From: Echinometra lucunter
Taxonomy: Eukaryota; Echinodermata; Echinoidea; Camarodonta; Echinometridae
Assembly (NCBI GenBank): GCA_029962745.1
Contig: CM057160.1
Location: forward strand, 3,354,433 to 3,418,432
Reading direction: 5' to 3'
Length of the DNA stretch: 64,000 nt
Part shown: positions 33,896 to 44,918 of the stretch, one piece after another
Position numbering within the stretch: position 1 is the first letter of the stretch
Layout of the letters: each line of letters begins with the position of its first letter
Notes under the pieces: model-generated
The model's input: the letters and a program-made list of their open reading frames with translations, nothing else
Databases searched by the model: none
What the model was told of the DNA's origin: nothing
Program-made: the position numbers and the translations under genes

Positions 33896-36800
33896 TTTAT
33901 TGCTTCCTATTGACCACAGAATTCATATTTTGCTCTTGAAATTCTGAATGGATTCTTTAGATTCTGTTTCTATCTATTCATCCATCCAGTCTTCAGGTTT
34001 TTGTATGGAGAGGATGCTCCACAGGAAGATGACATCACAACCATTCTTCAGAAGATTTATGGAAGATCATCAGGTACATGCAACCATTTGTTGGCTACTT
34101 TTGGAATTGCTTCCAGCTTTTCACAAGTTTTTATGATTGTTAATTATTTTTTATCTAAAAAGAGCTACCAGTATTAACATTAATTTCCCGTCTGCATTGT
34201 TAGCAACTTATAAGTACATGTATTAGTCATTTATGAGAAGACACCATACTTAGTTTACGGACAGCTGAGGCCTCCTGTACTTTGCAGGGGTGGGCCATGC
34301 ATTTTCTTTCTTCATTTCTTTAAAGTTTCTTAAGTTCTGAAATAAGGACAGATCTTACTTTGCTTTTGTAATATCATACTATTTTTCTGAATTTTTTTTC
34401 CAAAATTAAAAAAAGATATTTTTTTCTGGTATATGGCACTAACAACAGGGCTGGATCCAGAATTTTTCAAAAGGGGGGAGGGGGAGGTCGGCTTTTTCAT
34501 GTGTCTGTTTTCCCCCGAAAAAAGGGTCCTCTGCATTTTCATTCTACTTCACCATAAAATTTTACTTTAGAGGGGGGGTGCGGCCGATTTGTCCCCCCCC
34601 CCCCCCAAGATCCACCCCTGAACAAGATCATTAAGCTAGAGGAAGGTTGTGTGGAGGAGCATTTCTGTAAATGTATCCTCCTCACCCCCCCCCCTTCTGC
34701 TTGCATTGCATTTGCATTTATTTGACCATTAAAAACATCAGAATATGCAAATACAAAAAACATAACATAACATGAAAGATACAACTTAAAACAACAACAT
34801 GAAGGTAATAATGGTGAGGGTCCCTAAGAAGCAAGGTTGCTTCTGTCACATGTACATCTACCAGAGATTATTTTAAGCTCTTTATACATTTAACTTTTCA
34901 CCTCTGTTTACAATTAGCTCCAGACAACGTCAGATATGAAGTCATCCTACTGGTTTCTGTTTGGATATCATGCTGTCTGCTGCAGCGGCAGTCAGTTGAA
35001 GCCCCGTTGAAGTATGCAGAACTGATTCTAGATGCAGGCAGTGAGGTAAGAGGGAATGTTTTCAAAGGAAATTCAAAATAATGGTAATGATAATATATAA
35101 TATTCAGGAGCACTCAATACAATTAGTACCACAGCACATACAAATACAAATATATGACAAGAGAACAACAAATTACAGTCTCACCGGAATGAGATCCAAA
35201 AAACATGTTGAAGCAACATTTTTTCATTCTTGTGCAACATACACACCCAGTGTGGTTATAAGATGCATCAAAATTCCATTATTCTGATTATTGTAGATTT
35301 GTTCTGTAGCTCATAGAAAATTTTTTCCTTCTCTCTTTAGCTTAACTATCTTTTTATATTTATCTCTAAATTTTCAGAAGGATGGAAGCAGCGTGCAAGG
35401 ACAAGATGCTTCTCATCTCAAACAGGGAACAACAGAGAACTCGGGTAAGAGAGGTGTAGATCTTAGCCATCAAATCTGCATTGATGTCACGATACAGATT
35501 TAATCTGTTAAACATTAAGTGCGAGATAATCCGGGCTGGGGTCTATGGAAGATGTGTATTAAACTGAAATCAAATCACGCTCAATGGATTAATCCATTGG
35601 CTACAGGATGTGGGTAGCTCCCGTATAAAGTATATGAGAATGAGAGAATTTAGCAGTCACTGAGTTTACAGTGATCATTCACATTATCATGTGAATGATC
35701 TGCCACTAGATATATGTATTACTCATATCAGTCGTCTCCTGTCAGTCATTTATTTCATCTGGGCTCCGTTTCATAAAACTTGTTTTGCATAACAAGTTGC
35801 AATAACTGTTATAAGCTAGTGAAATCCTTGCATCTGATTGGCTGAGAGCAAATTTGTCATAGCAATGTGGCAGTTGTTACTGATATTAAGTTTTATGAAA
35901 CAGGGCCCTGTTCAGGAACCTACAGTGACAACCTGACTGTTTTCCAATTTATGGTAAATGAAATTTTTACATAGAAAAAGCCATGATAGCATGATTTTCA
36001 GCTGTTGATCATAATTACTCTATATATTTACAAACCTGTGAATTGATGAATTGCATTGTATTTCTAAAGGTCTAACTACCAAATTGAGAGGCACCATAAT
36101 CTACCTGAGGATATGTGCTTTGATTCAAGCTAAAGAATGGATTAAGTGTGTAGATGTCATCAACAGAGATTTGCATTCCATCCCTAGTGAACTACAAGAT
36201 CAAGTGCAATACATGAAAGGTATGGACTATAGAGCTGTCTCCGTGCCCCCCCCCCCCCCTCCATTTTGAAAACCAGCAGCCCCCCCTTTTGAAAAGCGAG
36301 GACTTTTTTTTTTTTTGCTTGTCAGTAAATTTGGGGGGTAGAATAGACACCTAAAAAAGCCGACCGGCCCTCCCCAACCCCCCCCCCCCCCCCCTCCCCT
36401 TTGAAAAATGCTGGATCCGGTCCTAGTACATAGTGTCATTTGGGCAGAGTGCATTAACTGTGTGTTTCATGCTCCTCACATATGTGTCCTGGTACAGTGT
36501 ATGTGTAAATGTGAAATGTTGTTATAGAACATCAGTTACAGTTCTTGGAAATGGTTTAGGAGAAACTGTGAGGTGTATGGAGAAAAGAATTTGATGGGAT
36601 GATTTAGAGTGGTAGAAAGAGAGACTTGGAGAACTTAGTATGGTATAAAGAAGAAATAGGAAAGGAAAACATCAAATCAAGGTGGACTGGTCATCATAAT
36701 ATTGCATAGTTAAGAACAATAGAAAGGAGTTACTACATGTGCTAGTAACATGATTATTAGTAGAAGGAACATCTAAATATAAGATTGAAGTAGTAGGATG

Positions 36801-39800
36801 GAATTGTCCGATCTTTCAAAGGACAGGGCCTTAGTATTTTTTGTGTGTGTACTGGTGAAAGGGCTATTTGATGGTCTTAACATTTTAGTATCTTTTTTCT
36901 CTTGTTGGACACAACTTGTCTCAACCTCAATCTTTGTTTTCTTTTGACTCACAAATGAAAAAATGAATAGATAAATTACTGCATGTTTGTACTTTTTCTT
37001 TTTCAGCTTACAGTCTGTATTACGATGGTAACTACATCCATGCTGTGGAAACCTGTAAAAAACTGTTAGAGATAATCAGTCAAGATGGCATCTCAAGCCA
37101 AATCTACAATCTGATAGGGTGTTGCCTGAGACAGATGGTAAGTCTGGAGTTTAGCTGTACCCTCATGTATGGCAAGGCTCCTTGGCAGAACTTTTTTAAC
37201 CTGTGGCAATCTAGGGAATGATGTGAAAGGAGTCAAGGACCGAAGGAAGTTTAAAAATTGGAAGTATACACCGACATGTTATGGCCAAGCTCCTTGGCAG
37301 AACTTCCCTTGTAAAAGTACCATCCAGGGTAATTTTGACAAAATTACCATCAAATCATGGTAATCTGATGGTAATTTAATGATTTTGATAGTAATTTCAT
37401 CAAAATACCGTGGTGCCTGTGGTACTCTTTCTGCAGGGTTTGCTAACTTGTGGCATATATCTATGGAGTGATGTAAAAGGACCAAAGCAAGTTTAAAAAT
37501 TGGAAGTATACACCAACATATTTATTGCTCTGAATTGATGTATGCAAATTGCATTATGACATCTCTGGCAGGTTGTTTAGGAGAGTAATAGCAAATTTGA
37601 AGGTTGGCAGTATACTGCCACAAGAGGGTGTGGTTGGAACCTGTAATACACGAGAAGACGTGTCATGACAACAATGCCGACAATTTCCATGAAGTGAATT
37701 TTGTGCATATGAAAAGCAAGTTGATGACAACATCACATGTCAGTGCCTGGAATCATGCACACAAATTTATGTCGTTGCAATACAATAAGCTTTTTTGTGT
37801 GTGATGTCATGCACTGGCATGATGTACCGTATTCATGTAGAGTAATCTGTGTTCTCTTCCTACTAGGGCAAACCTCACATGGCTCTACAACAGTTGAGAA
37901 GAGCCCTGACAGCTAGCTCCATCATTTCACCACCCTCCCTCTTCAATGTATCTGTTATTTATAGAGATCTAAGGGAGGAAGAAGCAGAAATGGAATCTCT
38001 CCAGCTATTGGAAAAGGTCAGTATGTATATCTCAATGTTTGTCAGTTAACTTTTGTGTGTTTTACATGGCATTGTTTCAAAGTTTGCCATTGTTATAGCA
38101 AAAGTTTTGATGAAAACAGCTGCTTTTCTTCCCTGAAAAATAAAACAACAACAACAAAAATACAAATGAATGATAATCCTAAGTGCTTGATAATTTTGTT
38201 TGTTGTAGGTAATATTTGCATATGGCCAGTGTGTTTGCAATTAAATTCACTTGAATGTGGGGTACAGATATAAAGGCCAAGGGTCATATGTCATAGAATA
38301 ATATAGATCTATATGTGTAAGAAATCTGAAAAATTTTATATATCCATGCAAAGACTCGAGACAGATCAAAGAGATTTTGATCAATCTTGAATCAAGTATG
38401 TGCAGAAAGAACTGAGTAGATTATAAGTTCAAGAGATCAAAGGTCATAGGGTGAAATTACCTTACAGGTGGAAATAATGGCCTGAGTTCATGAAAGAGGT
38501 GTCTTTTAACCATTTGGTGTGACCCATGGTTTCAACCTGTGTAGTGGGAGAAATAAGTGTGAATAATTGTGTATAACTATATGCATATACTGCCTGCCCA
38601 TTGAACAAAAGGGAATGATGCTTTAAGGTTAACCTTGGTTTAAAAAAACCTCTCTTGTGAATTTGAATTTAAGTGCTTTGCAGTCAGAGGAAATGTAGCA
38701 AAAATTATGACAGAGGGGCAGTCACATTCATCTACTTTTCAATCTGCTGACAGGCAGTGGACCCAAGCACCGATGTGAATGAAGGTGATGAAGATGGTGC
38801 TGATACCAGTTCTGGTCCAGCATGGCCGATGGTGGTACTAGTTCCAGCTGCGAGGGCCAAGGAAGGGTCTATTCATCCAGTACAAGCTATTAGTCATGTA
38901 ACAGCCCTCTACACTCTAGCTAGACGCAACTTGGACCTCAATCGGTGAGTGTCTGTGTCTACATGTTTGTCCATCATTGAAGTTGTTGCATTCTCTGAGC
39001 ATCTTGGCAGTCTAGTTATATGTACTGTGTTTGCTGATATTTCTTCAGATATTATTGTGTTATTATAAGTGAACCTCTGTCACAAAACTGCAAATAAGAA
39101 ATTGTAAAAACAAACACGCACATTATGTGAATAATTGAATACCAATTGAAATACAAATTGACCCATTAAAACAAATAGGTCCCCATTGCCCCCATGGAAT
39201 ACCAATTGGCAATTGGGAGTACATGGAAAGTGAAACAATGGGTCCCCATTAAGCCATTGAAATCAACCTTTTTGTTTTTTTCATTGTGTCAATATGTATT
39301 TCAATTGGTATTGATGATGTGAGTTTAAGCATAAACAGATGAAATAGATGGTTTAGGGTGGAATATCATTTTTTCCTCCTATTTTTATGAAAGTTCATCT
39401 ATTTAGTCTTACTATCTGACAAAATGAGGGTGCAATAGGATGTACATGTAGTATTTTTTTTTTTTAATATTTGAAGTAACACTTTTAAGGAACATTGAGA
39501 AAAATGTGTGTCAACTGAGAATAACTAAAACAGATTATGAACTGCCTGACATTCAAAATTGAGAGCAGAAGAGGATTATATTTGAAAGGTACATGTATGC
39601 CAGATTTCCCCCATAACCAATCAGTCCTTCATAGTGATATTTTTTAGTTTTGATTCCACCTCTTTTGTGCTACAGAAAATAGGAAATGGATTTGCATGCT
39701 CCATTTGTCACTCTCCTTTAGAGCTCATTTTCTAGTCATTGGACCATCTGACTTGCTGAAATTGTCAGTAAAATTTCAAAGGGTTTGGTTGGTTCACATA

Positions 39801-42363
39801 CAATTGGGGTTAAAATCTAAGAAAAACAAAAACATCCAGCTTATTGGTCATTTTGTGGTGGAGGGTCACTTAAGATATTTTCATAAGAATCTCTCATTGT
39901 CACTTATAAAGTAGTTACGGAAATTGATTTAAAAAATTGAAATCAGATCAGAAAAATAAAAACATTCCATCTGGTAATCAGGTAATCTGTCATTATCTGT
40001 GCCAAATAAGCTTTATAGTGCCGCACCACTTAAAATGATTACATTGTGTATGTGTAATCGTCCTCCTTGTCATTTTCGTCTTCCACAGATGTAACCATAG
40101 TCATACATTTTTTCTTCACCTACAGGATTGAGGAGGCAGCCGAGAGGTTTCTAGATTTACTGTCTATTCTGGAAACCAGCTCTGTGGCAGTTGTAAGTTA
40201 GTATTTTTTGTTTTCATTTTTGTTTGTGATTTCCTTTTTTTTAAATATTTAACTCTTGAAATATGAATGATATAATTCTAAGAAATATGCAGAAATATAA
40301 TTTTACTTATCATGTTTGACAATGATTTTATTTTAATTGGATCAGAAGTGCACCCTAGATAATATATTCCATACGATTATTCTTGCCTGTCACAGATATT
40401 TTGTCATTATAAGAAGTTCTTTACAGTAATACTTTTTAAATTATCTTTATCATTTTAGGATGAAGATGGCTGTGGGAGAAATATGCTTCTTCCTTCTCTG
40501 CAAACCATCTACTTGGATGCTGCCACATCTCTTCTGAAAGCTGACAGGACAGAGGAAGCTTTAGCCATATGTGACAAACTCCTATCCAAATCAAAGCTCC
40601 TCCATCATGTGGATGCCCCCAGTCTTGAAATACCCACTCCGGAGAGTGAAGGGGAAACCCAGAGAAGATCCAACAGGTACCCTTTCTTGGTGCCATATGC
40701 TAAGCTCTCTTTGGAAGAATGCTCCAAGCTGGAGAGGAATTCACACGAGGCCACCCGAGAGAGTGCAAGTGGTAGGGCTTTGTGTCATGAGGATATACCA
40801 GGCAGCAGCAGTGGTCCTGGTAGAAGTGACATCCTTGGGCGTAGTGAGATGCGAAGGGTTGGATATGGTGGGGATGCTGGTCATCTTCATAAGGGCATTC
40901 ATTCTGAAGAACATCTCATGTCTCAGAAGACAGCAGGTGGTAAAAAGAGACAGAGAGAGCAGAGTGAGAACACAGACATCAAAGATGATTCCTCAAGAAC
41001 ATTTGAAAGTGACATGGATGATGGCAAAGATGAGAATGATGGCAGGAGGAGTGAAAAACTTGAAGAGGAAGTGACCTACACAGCTCATGCCTTGATCCTT
41101 CAAGCCCAATGCTTGTTCAAGCAAGGTGATGGGAGAGCAGCCATCACTGAAGTCGACCTTTCTCTAGAGATTCTGCAAACAAGTTCCAAGGATGGTAGCC
41201 AGGTTGATGAGAAGATGGAGGAGGATGCAGGCATTGAGGATGGAAGCATGGCCAAAAGGAGGAAGATTGAATCAGGTGCTGTAAAATCAGAAACTTCTGC
41301 TTGAATCATTCACAAATTTCACAAATGGTGCAGATGCAAAAATCAAAAATGGAACAAAACCTGGCACAACACTGATATTTTTTGCAATTAAGTAAGTACA
41401 TCATTGCATCCTGTATTTGACTATGAAATCAACATCCCAACAGATTTTACTTGTATGTAAATAAGAATGTATGTAAGAAATTGTTTAGCATTATTTTAGA
41501 CAAGAAATATTGATGGATTAGTTGTTCAAAAGTCTCTCAGTGTAAACATATTTTTTTATCCAAGTGTCAACATTAAGGTATATTAAAAGAAAAGAATAAC
41601 ATCTTTTCTTCTCTCTCATGTGCAGATTCTGATTGTATCACAATGTCTGATGATAGAGAGAGCTCTCTGCCAGACAAAAAGACAACTCGTATAGCAGTCC
41701 TGAAATCCTCTGCTTATCATTTCAAAGCATCTGTTTTAGTCAGTCAGGGCCAGCTTAATGATTCACTGAAAGCCATCTTGATGAGCCTGCACTGCTGTCC
41801 AGGTATGACACTTTATTTTGCATATTTTTAAAATTAATTGTTTGCCACCGACATTTAGATAACTTATTTCCTTTTAATGAGAAAGAAATTTTAATAAACT
41901 GTAAATACCAAGTTCTATGAAACAATTACTCTGAAATATCATATGGTATTTGAAATTTGAGTATTGATTGAAGCACCATAGAAACAGACACATGAACAGA
42001 TAACAACACTCCCATCCACACTCTAATCTGCAGCTTTGAATATTTTTCACGTTATTCAAGTGAAGCTGAGCCCTGCTCCTGCCCCCCCCCCCCCCCCCCC
42101 CCCCCCGAGCAGAACCACCATGAACTGCCCATGTCCGATATATTCTCTCTCTCTCTCTCTCTCGCTATCTTTTTCTATTTTCTTCTCTCCCTTTCTCACT
42201 TCTCACTCTCTCTTTCTCTCTCTATTGTACTGCAGATAACATTGACACCTTGAAAACACATGCAGTACTCCTGGAAAAGCTAGGCAGGAAGAGTGAGGCG
42301 GTCAAAGCTTGGTCGAGACTAAAGGAAGCAAAGACTAGTGGGAAGATAGTCCACTGCCTATAA
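31441..42363 (+). CDS. FANCG: Fanconi anaemia group G protein (TPR scaffold), long form
   Basis: FANCG is a TPR scaffold of the Fanconi anaemia core complex, which monoubiquitinates FANCD2-FANCI at DNA crosslinks. Exons: 31441-31602, 32381-32420, 33377-33523, 33990-34073, 34918-35045, 35378-35444, 36070-36219, 37007-37137, 37867-38016, 38754-38944, 40126-40192, 40459-41275, 41626-41802, 42236-42363 (TAA). All junctions are GT/AG and in phase, giving 812 residues. TPR-like helix pairs include YDGNYIHAVETCKKLLEI, RFLDLLSILETSSVAV, IYLDAATSLLKADRTEEAL and AKQ-like AHALILQAQCLFKQGDGRAA. The C-terminus (HFKASVLVSQGQLNDSLKAI, SLHCCPG, LEKLGRKSEAVKAWSRL) aligns with the end of human FANCG. It is about 190 residues longer than human (622), mainly because exon 12 carries a polar, acidic linker (about residues 492-642) between two helix pairs, plus basic patches GGKKRQRE and AKRRKIE. 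Assignment rests on order and spacing of conserved segments; the N-terminal third is weakly conserved. Confidence 0.92.
32596..32736. mobile_element. Short MITE, TTTCATCAAGTGT family, copy 2
   Basis: GGGGAGCGTTTCATCAAGTG at the left and CACTTTTTGGAACACCCC at the right, with the shared TGCATCTGATTGGCTGA core. It lies in FANCG intron 2. Confidence 0.8.
33070..33155. mobile_element. About 85-bp MITE-like repeat
   Basis: The ends AACCCATTGCCTAC and GTAGTCAATGGGTT are inverted. A relative lies at about 35588-35670 (ATCCATTGGCTAC ... GCAGTCACTGAGTT). Confidence 0.65.
33245..33348. repeat. About 90-bp dispersed repeat (GGGTCTATGGAAAATGTGT family), copy 2
   Basis: GAGATAACTCAGGCTGGGGT, CTGTGGAAAACATATGTTAT and ACTCAAATCAGATT are shared with 18042-18130 and 35505-35592. 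Its ends AACCCTTTGA and TCAAGGGTTAA are inverted. Confidence 0.75.
33863..33893. repeat. (AT)n microsatellite
   Basis: Uninterrupted TATATA run upstream of FANCG exon 4. Confidence 0.95.
34447..34621. mobile_element. Foldback element with GGATCCAG and G/C-run arms, copy 1
   Basis: GGGCTGGATCCAGAATTTTTC next to a G run on the left, and a C run with AAGATCCACCCCTG on the right. A related copy with CCCCCCTCCATTTTGAAAA and TTTGAAAAATGCTGGATCC is at 36243-36427. FANCG intron 4. Confidence 0.65.
35505..35672. repeat. Two adjacent short dispersed repeats
   Basis: Copy 3 of the GGGTCTATGGAAGATGTGT family (35505-35592) is followed directly by a copy of the CCATTGGCTAC family (35588-35672). FANCG intron 6. 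Confidence 0.65.
35761..35909. mobile_element. Short MITE, TTTCATAAAACTTG family, copy 3
   Basis: The ends GGGCTCCGTTTCATAAAACT and AGTTTTATGAAACAGGGCCC (overlapping approximations) are inverted. The core TGCATCTGATTGGCTGAGAG is shared with copies 1 and 2. FANCG intron 6. Confidence 0.85.
36243..36427. mobile_element. Foldback element with GGATCC and G/C-run arms, copy 2
   Basis: C runs at both ends with CATTTTGAAAA on the left and TTTGAAAAATGCTGGATCCG on the right. It starts only 23 bases after the FANCG exon 7 donor. Confidence 0.65.
37164..37620. repeat. Degenerate direct repeats in FANCG intron 8
   Basis: GGCAAGGCTCCTTGGCAGAA at about 37171 recurs as GGCCAAGCTCCTTGGCAGAA near 37283, and AGTTTAAAAATTGGAAGTAT recurs at about 37249 and 37490. 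Between them lies an inverted pair of GGTAATTT/AAATTACC words. Origin unclear. Confidence 0.65.
41276..41304 (+). other. FANCG: FANCG intron 12 read-through frame with early stop
   Basis: If intron 12 were retained, the exon 12 frame would continue for nine more codons to a TGA at 41302-41304 and remove the last two exons. The donor AG|GTGCTG is weaker than most in this gene. Confidence 0.5.
42081..42235 (+). repeat. C homopolymer and CT tract before the last FANCG exon
   Basis: A run of about 26 C is followed by CT-rich sequence ending in the acceptor TACTGCAG. The CT tract serves as an unusually long polypyrimidine tract. Confidence 0.85.
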
Positions 42364-42558
42364 AGCACTCATGGCCACCTCTCTCTCTCTCATTTTTGTC
42401 CCTCCGTTCTTTAGAGATTAGCAGAATGATCCTCAATAGGATGTCGTAACCACGGTGTGTCGTGGCAGTCATTGTGGTGCAAGTATCTTCATAGTTGGGA
42501 CATAGAAGGGATATGGTTCAGAAGATAGGTATGGACGTTCAGTGGGGCCTGAATCATA

Positions 42559-42944
42559 AAGGCCATCGCACACTACTCAACCCGAGGTCATATGACTGCC
42601 AGACCCACGGTATGACGTCACCACACACCCAAGTTTCAGGTCGTAGCACCAAGTCACACGACCAGTTTGGGAGGTTTAGCATGTTGAATTTTTTCAACTG
42701 GTCATGGCCTGCCATGGGCCCCAACACAATTTTCAACCAGTCATGATGAATTATTTGTACTTTGGCATTGCCTTTGGAGCAACAGAAAATGTAACAAATG
42801 CAGCAAATTCCTTTAAGCCTCCATTTTTGTGGCTGCTATGGCGCAAGTCAAGAGCGCAGGTTGCATGTCTTGAAGGTCAGGTCGCATAGTGTGTGATGTC
42901 AGGTCATATGACCTCTAGGTCGTAAAGTGTGTGGTGGCCTTAAG
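42559..42944. mobile_element. TIR element, AAGGCCATCGCACAC termini
   Basis: AAAGGCCATCGCACACTACT at the left and GTGTGTGGTGGCCTTAA at the right are inverted. Inner GGTCATATGAC words pair too. No transposase. It begins about 195 bases after the FANCG stop, so it may be part of its 3' UTR. Confidence 0.75.
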
Positions 42945-43823
42945 AAGGAAAGCTTGAGAACGTAACCAACGTTTTACAAGTATTGCATGCATATTGTTTC
43001 TATCATAACATATTCACCACCAAAATCAGGATTGCTCTTGTGCCATTACCTTCCCATCTCGGCTTGCGGCCTTGATAATTTTTTATATCACTGAAGAAAT
43101 TTCGAATTTGTTGGTTAATTTATTTGTTACATTGAACGCCGGAGCATGCAGCGTTTTTTGTAATGTAAAGGATTATTCTGCTTACAGACTATCTATTATC
43201 TGTGGTTCAGCACAAGCACCACTGGACAGATTCCTGACCTTAGTACAACTAGATTGTGAAATAAATTAGGATTAAAAATGAACATGAAGAAATTAGGATA
43301 GAAATGGAAATAAAGAAATAAAAAAAGTACATGTTTACAGGTATTTATAATTACGGAATACATGTATTTTTAGAACCATCTAGTAAAAAAAAAATAACTA
43401 ATTGGCCACGAGACAATGGCAGTTCTTTGTCTGATGTCACAACTTGTTACAATTGGCACCTGTTTGGTCTCTTTCAGATACTGGAAGGCTCATAAAAAAT
43501 ACATATCTGTATTTCATATGACATTTGGAAAATGTATTATCAAGAAGTTATGCATTTCACTCTTTAAACCAGATCCCAAATTGCAAATGCTTTCAAAATA
43601 TGATAGGTAAAATGAGATAAGCGGTGATCTCTAATGACACATATTGGGTAAAAATATGCACTTCAAGATGATATCACTTTAATATCTTATTTCATTATGC
43701 CATATTAAACTGTAGATTAGTATTGTCAAGAAATATAATGTACTGTCCTTACTACCTGTAGGCAATGTTGAAGTGTTACAGGTCTCATGCAAGTGAAGAA
43801 ATTACATGTCCTTTGGAAAGATG

Positions 43824-44228
43824 TTAACCCATTCGTGACAGAGACATTTGTGGTTTGACCTAATAACTTCTGATGCACAGCCCTAAAAATTATACCAAAT
43901 ACATGAGCAGAAAGAGCAAAAAATTCTGTGCCCATTTTGGTTGCGTCAATATTCGTTGTTTGATGCTGAAAATTTTTCAAAGGAAAATAAGCATAAAATC
44001 CTTGAATTGGCAATGTGATAGAAAGTTTAAAATTCATCGTTTCCCCCTGCAAATTGGCAACTTTTTGACTTCTCATCATAATTTCTGTCAATTTATATTC
44101 ATTTCAGATACATGAATGTTTTATAAGAAAAATGTAGCACTAAAATAAAAAATTTTGGTGTTGCCAATTTGAAGAATAAAAGCTGATCAAATTAGGCTTT
44201 AAATAATTCCTGTCATGAAAGGGTTAAT
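43824..44228 (+). repeat. About 400-bp dispersed repeat, copy 1 (uninterrupted)
   Basis: Matches 48937-48971 plus 49436-49800: shared GATGCACAGCCCTAAAAA, AATACATGAGCAGAAAGAGC, TTGTTTGATGCTGAAA and GATCAAATTAGGCTT. The ends CCATTCGTGACAGAG and CCTGTCATGAAAGGGTTAA look inverted. No coding. Confidence 0.8.
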
Positions 44229-44621
44229 CTGTATCAGCTATTCCACCCAACTCTGACAAAAGGAAGCATTGGACAATGCCACAAATGAAGGAAATTGTTT
44301 TGTTTTGATAAGGCCCTTCGACATGGATATGCGCGATCAGAATTTATGTTGTTTGCGGTAACTTGCTTCCTTTTACTAAAATTGTTCAGGCAGTTCTGTA
44401 CACTTGCTTCTTTTTATCACCAAAATATTTCCAGAAATGGATCAAATTTGTGACTAATGGCTTTATCATTTATGTGAAGCATGTCTCAAATAGTCAAATC
44501 AATACAAGTGTCGATTTGCATGAAAATCATGGTCACGTGCTTCCTTTTGCCAAAGTAGGGCCGTAATCTTGACCCAGTAGGTAGAAATTGCTGTAATTCT
44601 TGAGCACTTTATCAAGAGAGC

Positions 44622-44627
44622 TTTATT
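44622..44627 (-). promoter_or_regulatory. Candidate NSUN4 poly(A) signal
   Basis: TTTATT on the plus strand (AATAAA on the minus strand), 292 bases past the NSUN4 stop codon. Confidence 0.5.
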
Positions 44628-44752
44628 AAAGCCAACATTGTTGTAGTAGTAGTACTCAGCTTTTTGGATCCTCAGGTAAGATAATCCAACATTATGATCA
44701 TTGTTATGTTTTGCATCACATAAATTCACTGTTACACTTTCATGTGGAGTTG

Positions 44753-44758
44753 AATAAA
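44753..44758 (+). promoter_or_regulatory. Candidate distal FANCG poly(A) signal
   Basis: AATAAA in GTTGAATAAAGTGG. It would give FANCG a 2.4 kb 3' UTR overlapping the NSUN4 3' UTR on the other strand. Confidence 0.35.
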
Positions 44759-44918
44759 GTGGATTAAGAATTCATTGTCTTTTATCATCAGCTAGTGTGT
44801 ATTCTTGTATTTTCCTTGTTGGTGAACTGTAAGTAACACTAGCAATGAGTATTCTTTTCTTCATACTGGATGGCTACATATGCACTGAAAAGATAATACA
44901 AAATGGAAAACCACATTG

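Larger units (their letters stand above)
42364..44758 (+). other. FANCG 3' flank / 3' UTR
   Basis: No coding. AATAAA signals occur at about 43259, 43305-43315 and 44753-44758. The interval contains the TIR element at 42559 and a dispersed repeat at 43824. The last signal lies beyond the NSUN4 minus-strand signal at 44622, so the two converging 3' UTRs may overlap. Confidence 0.45.

Noticed and set aside
33948..34136. 62-codon ORF over FANCG exon 4 in a different frame
   Set aside because: Using the acceptor at 33988-33989 keeps exon 4 in phase with exons 3 and 5 (RFLYGEDAPQEDDITTIL). The listed ORF is a frame shadow that would follow from the alternative acceptor six bases later.
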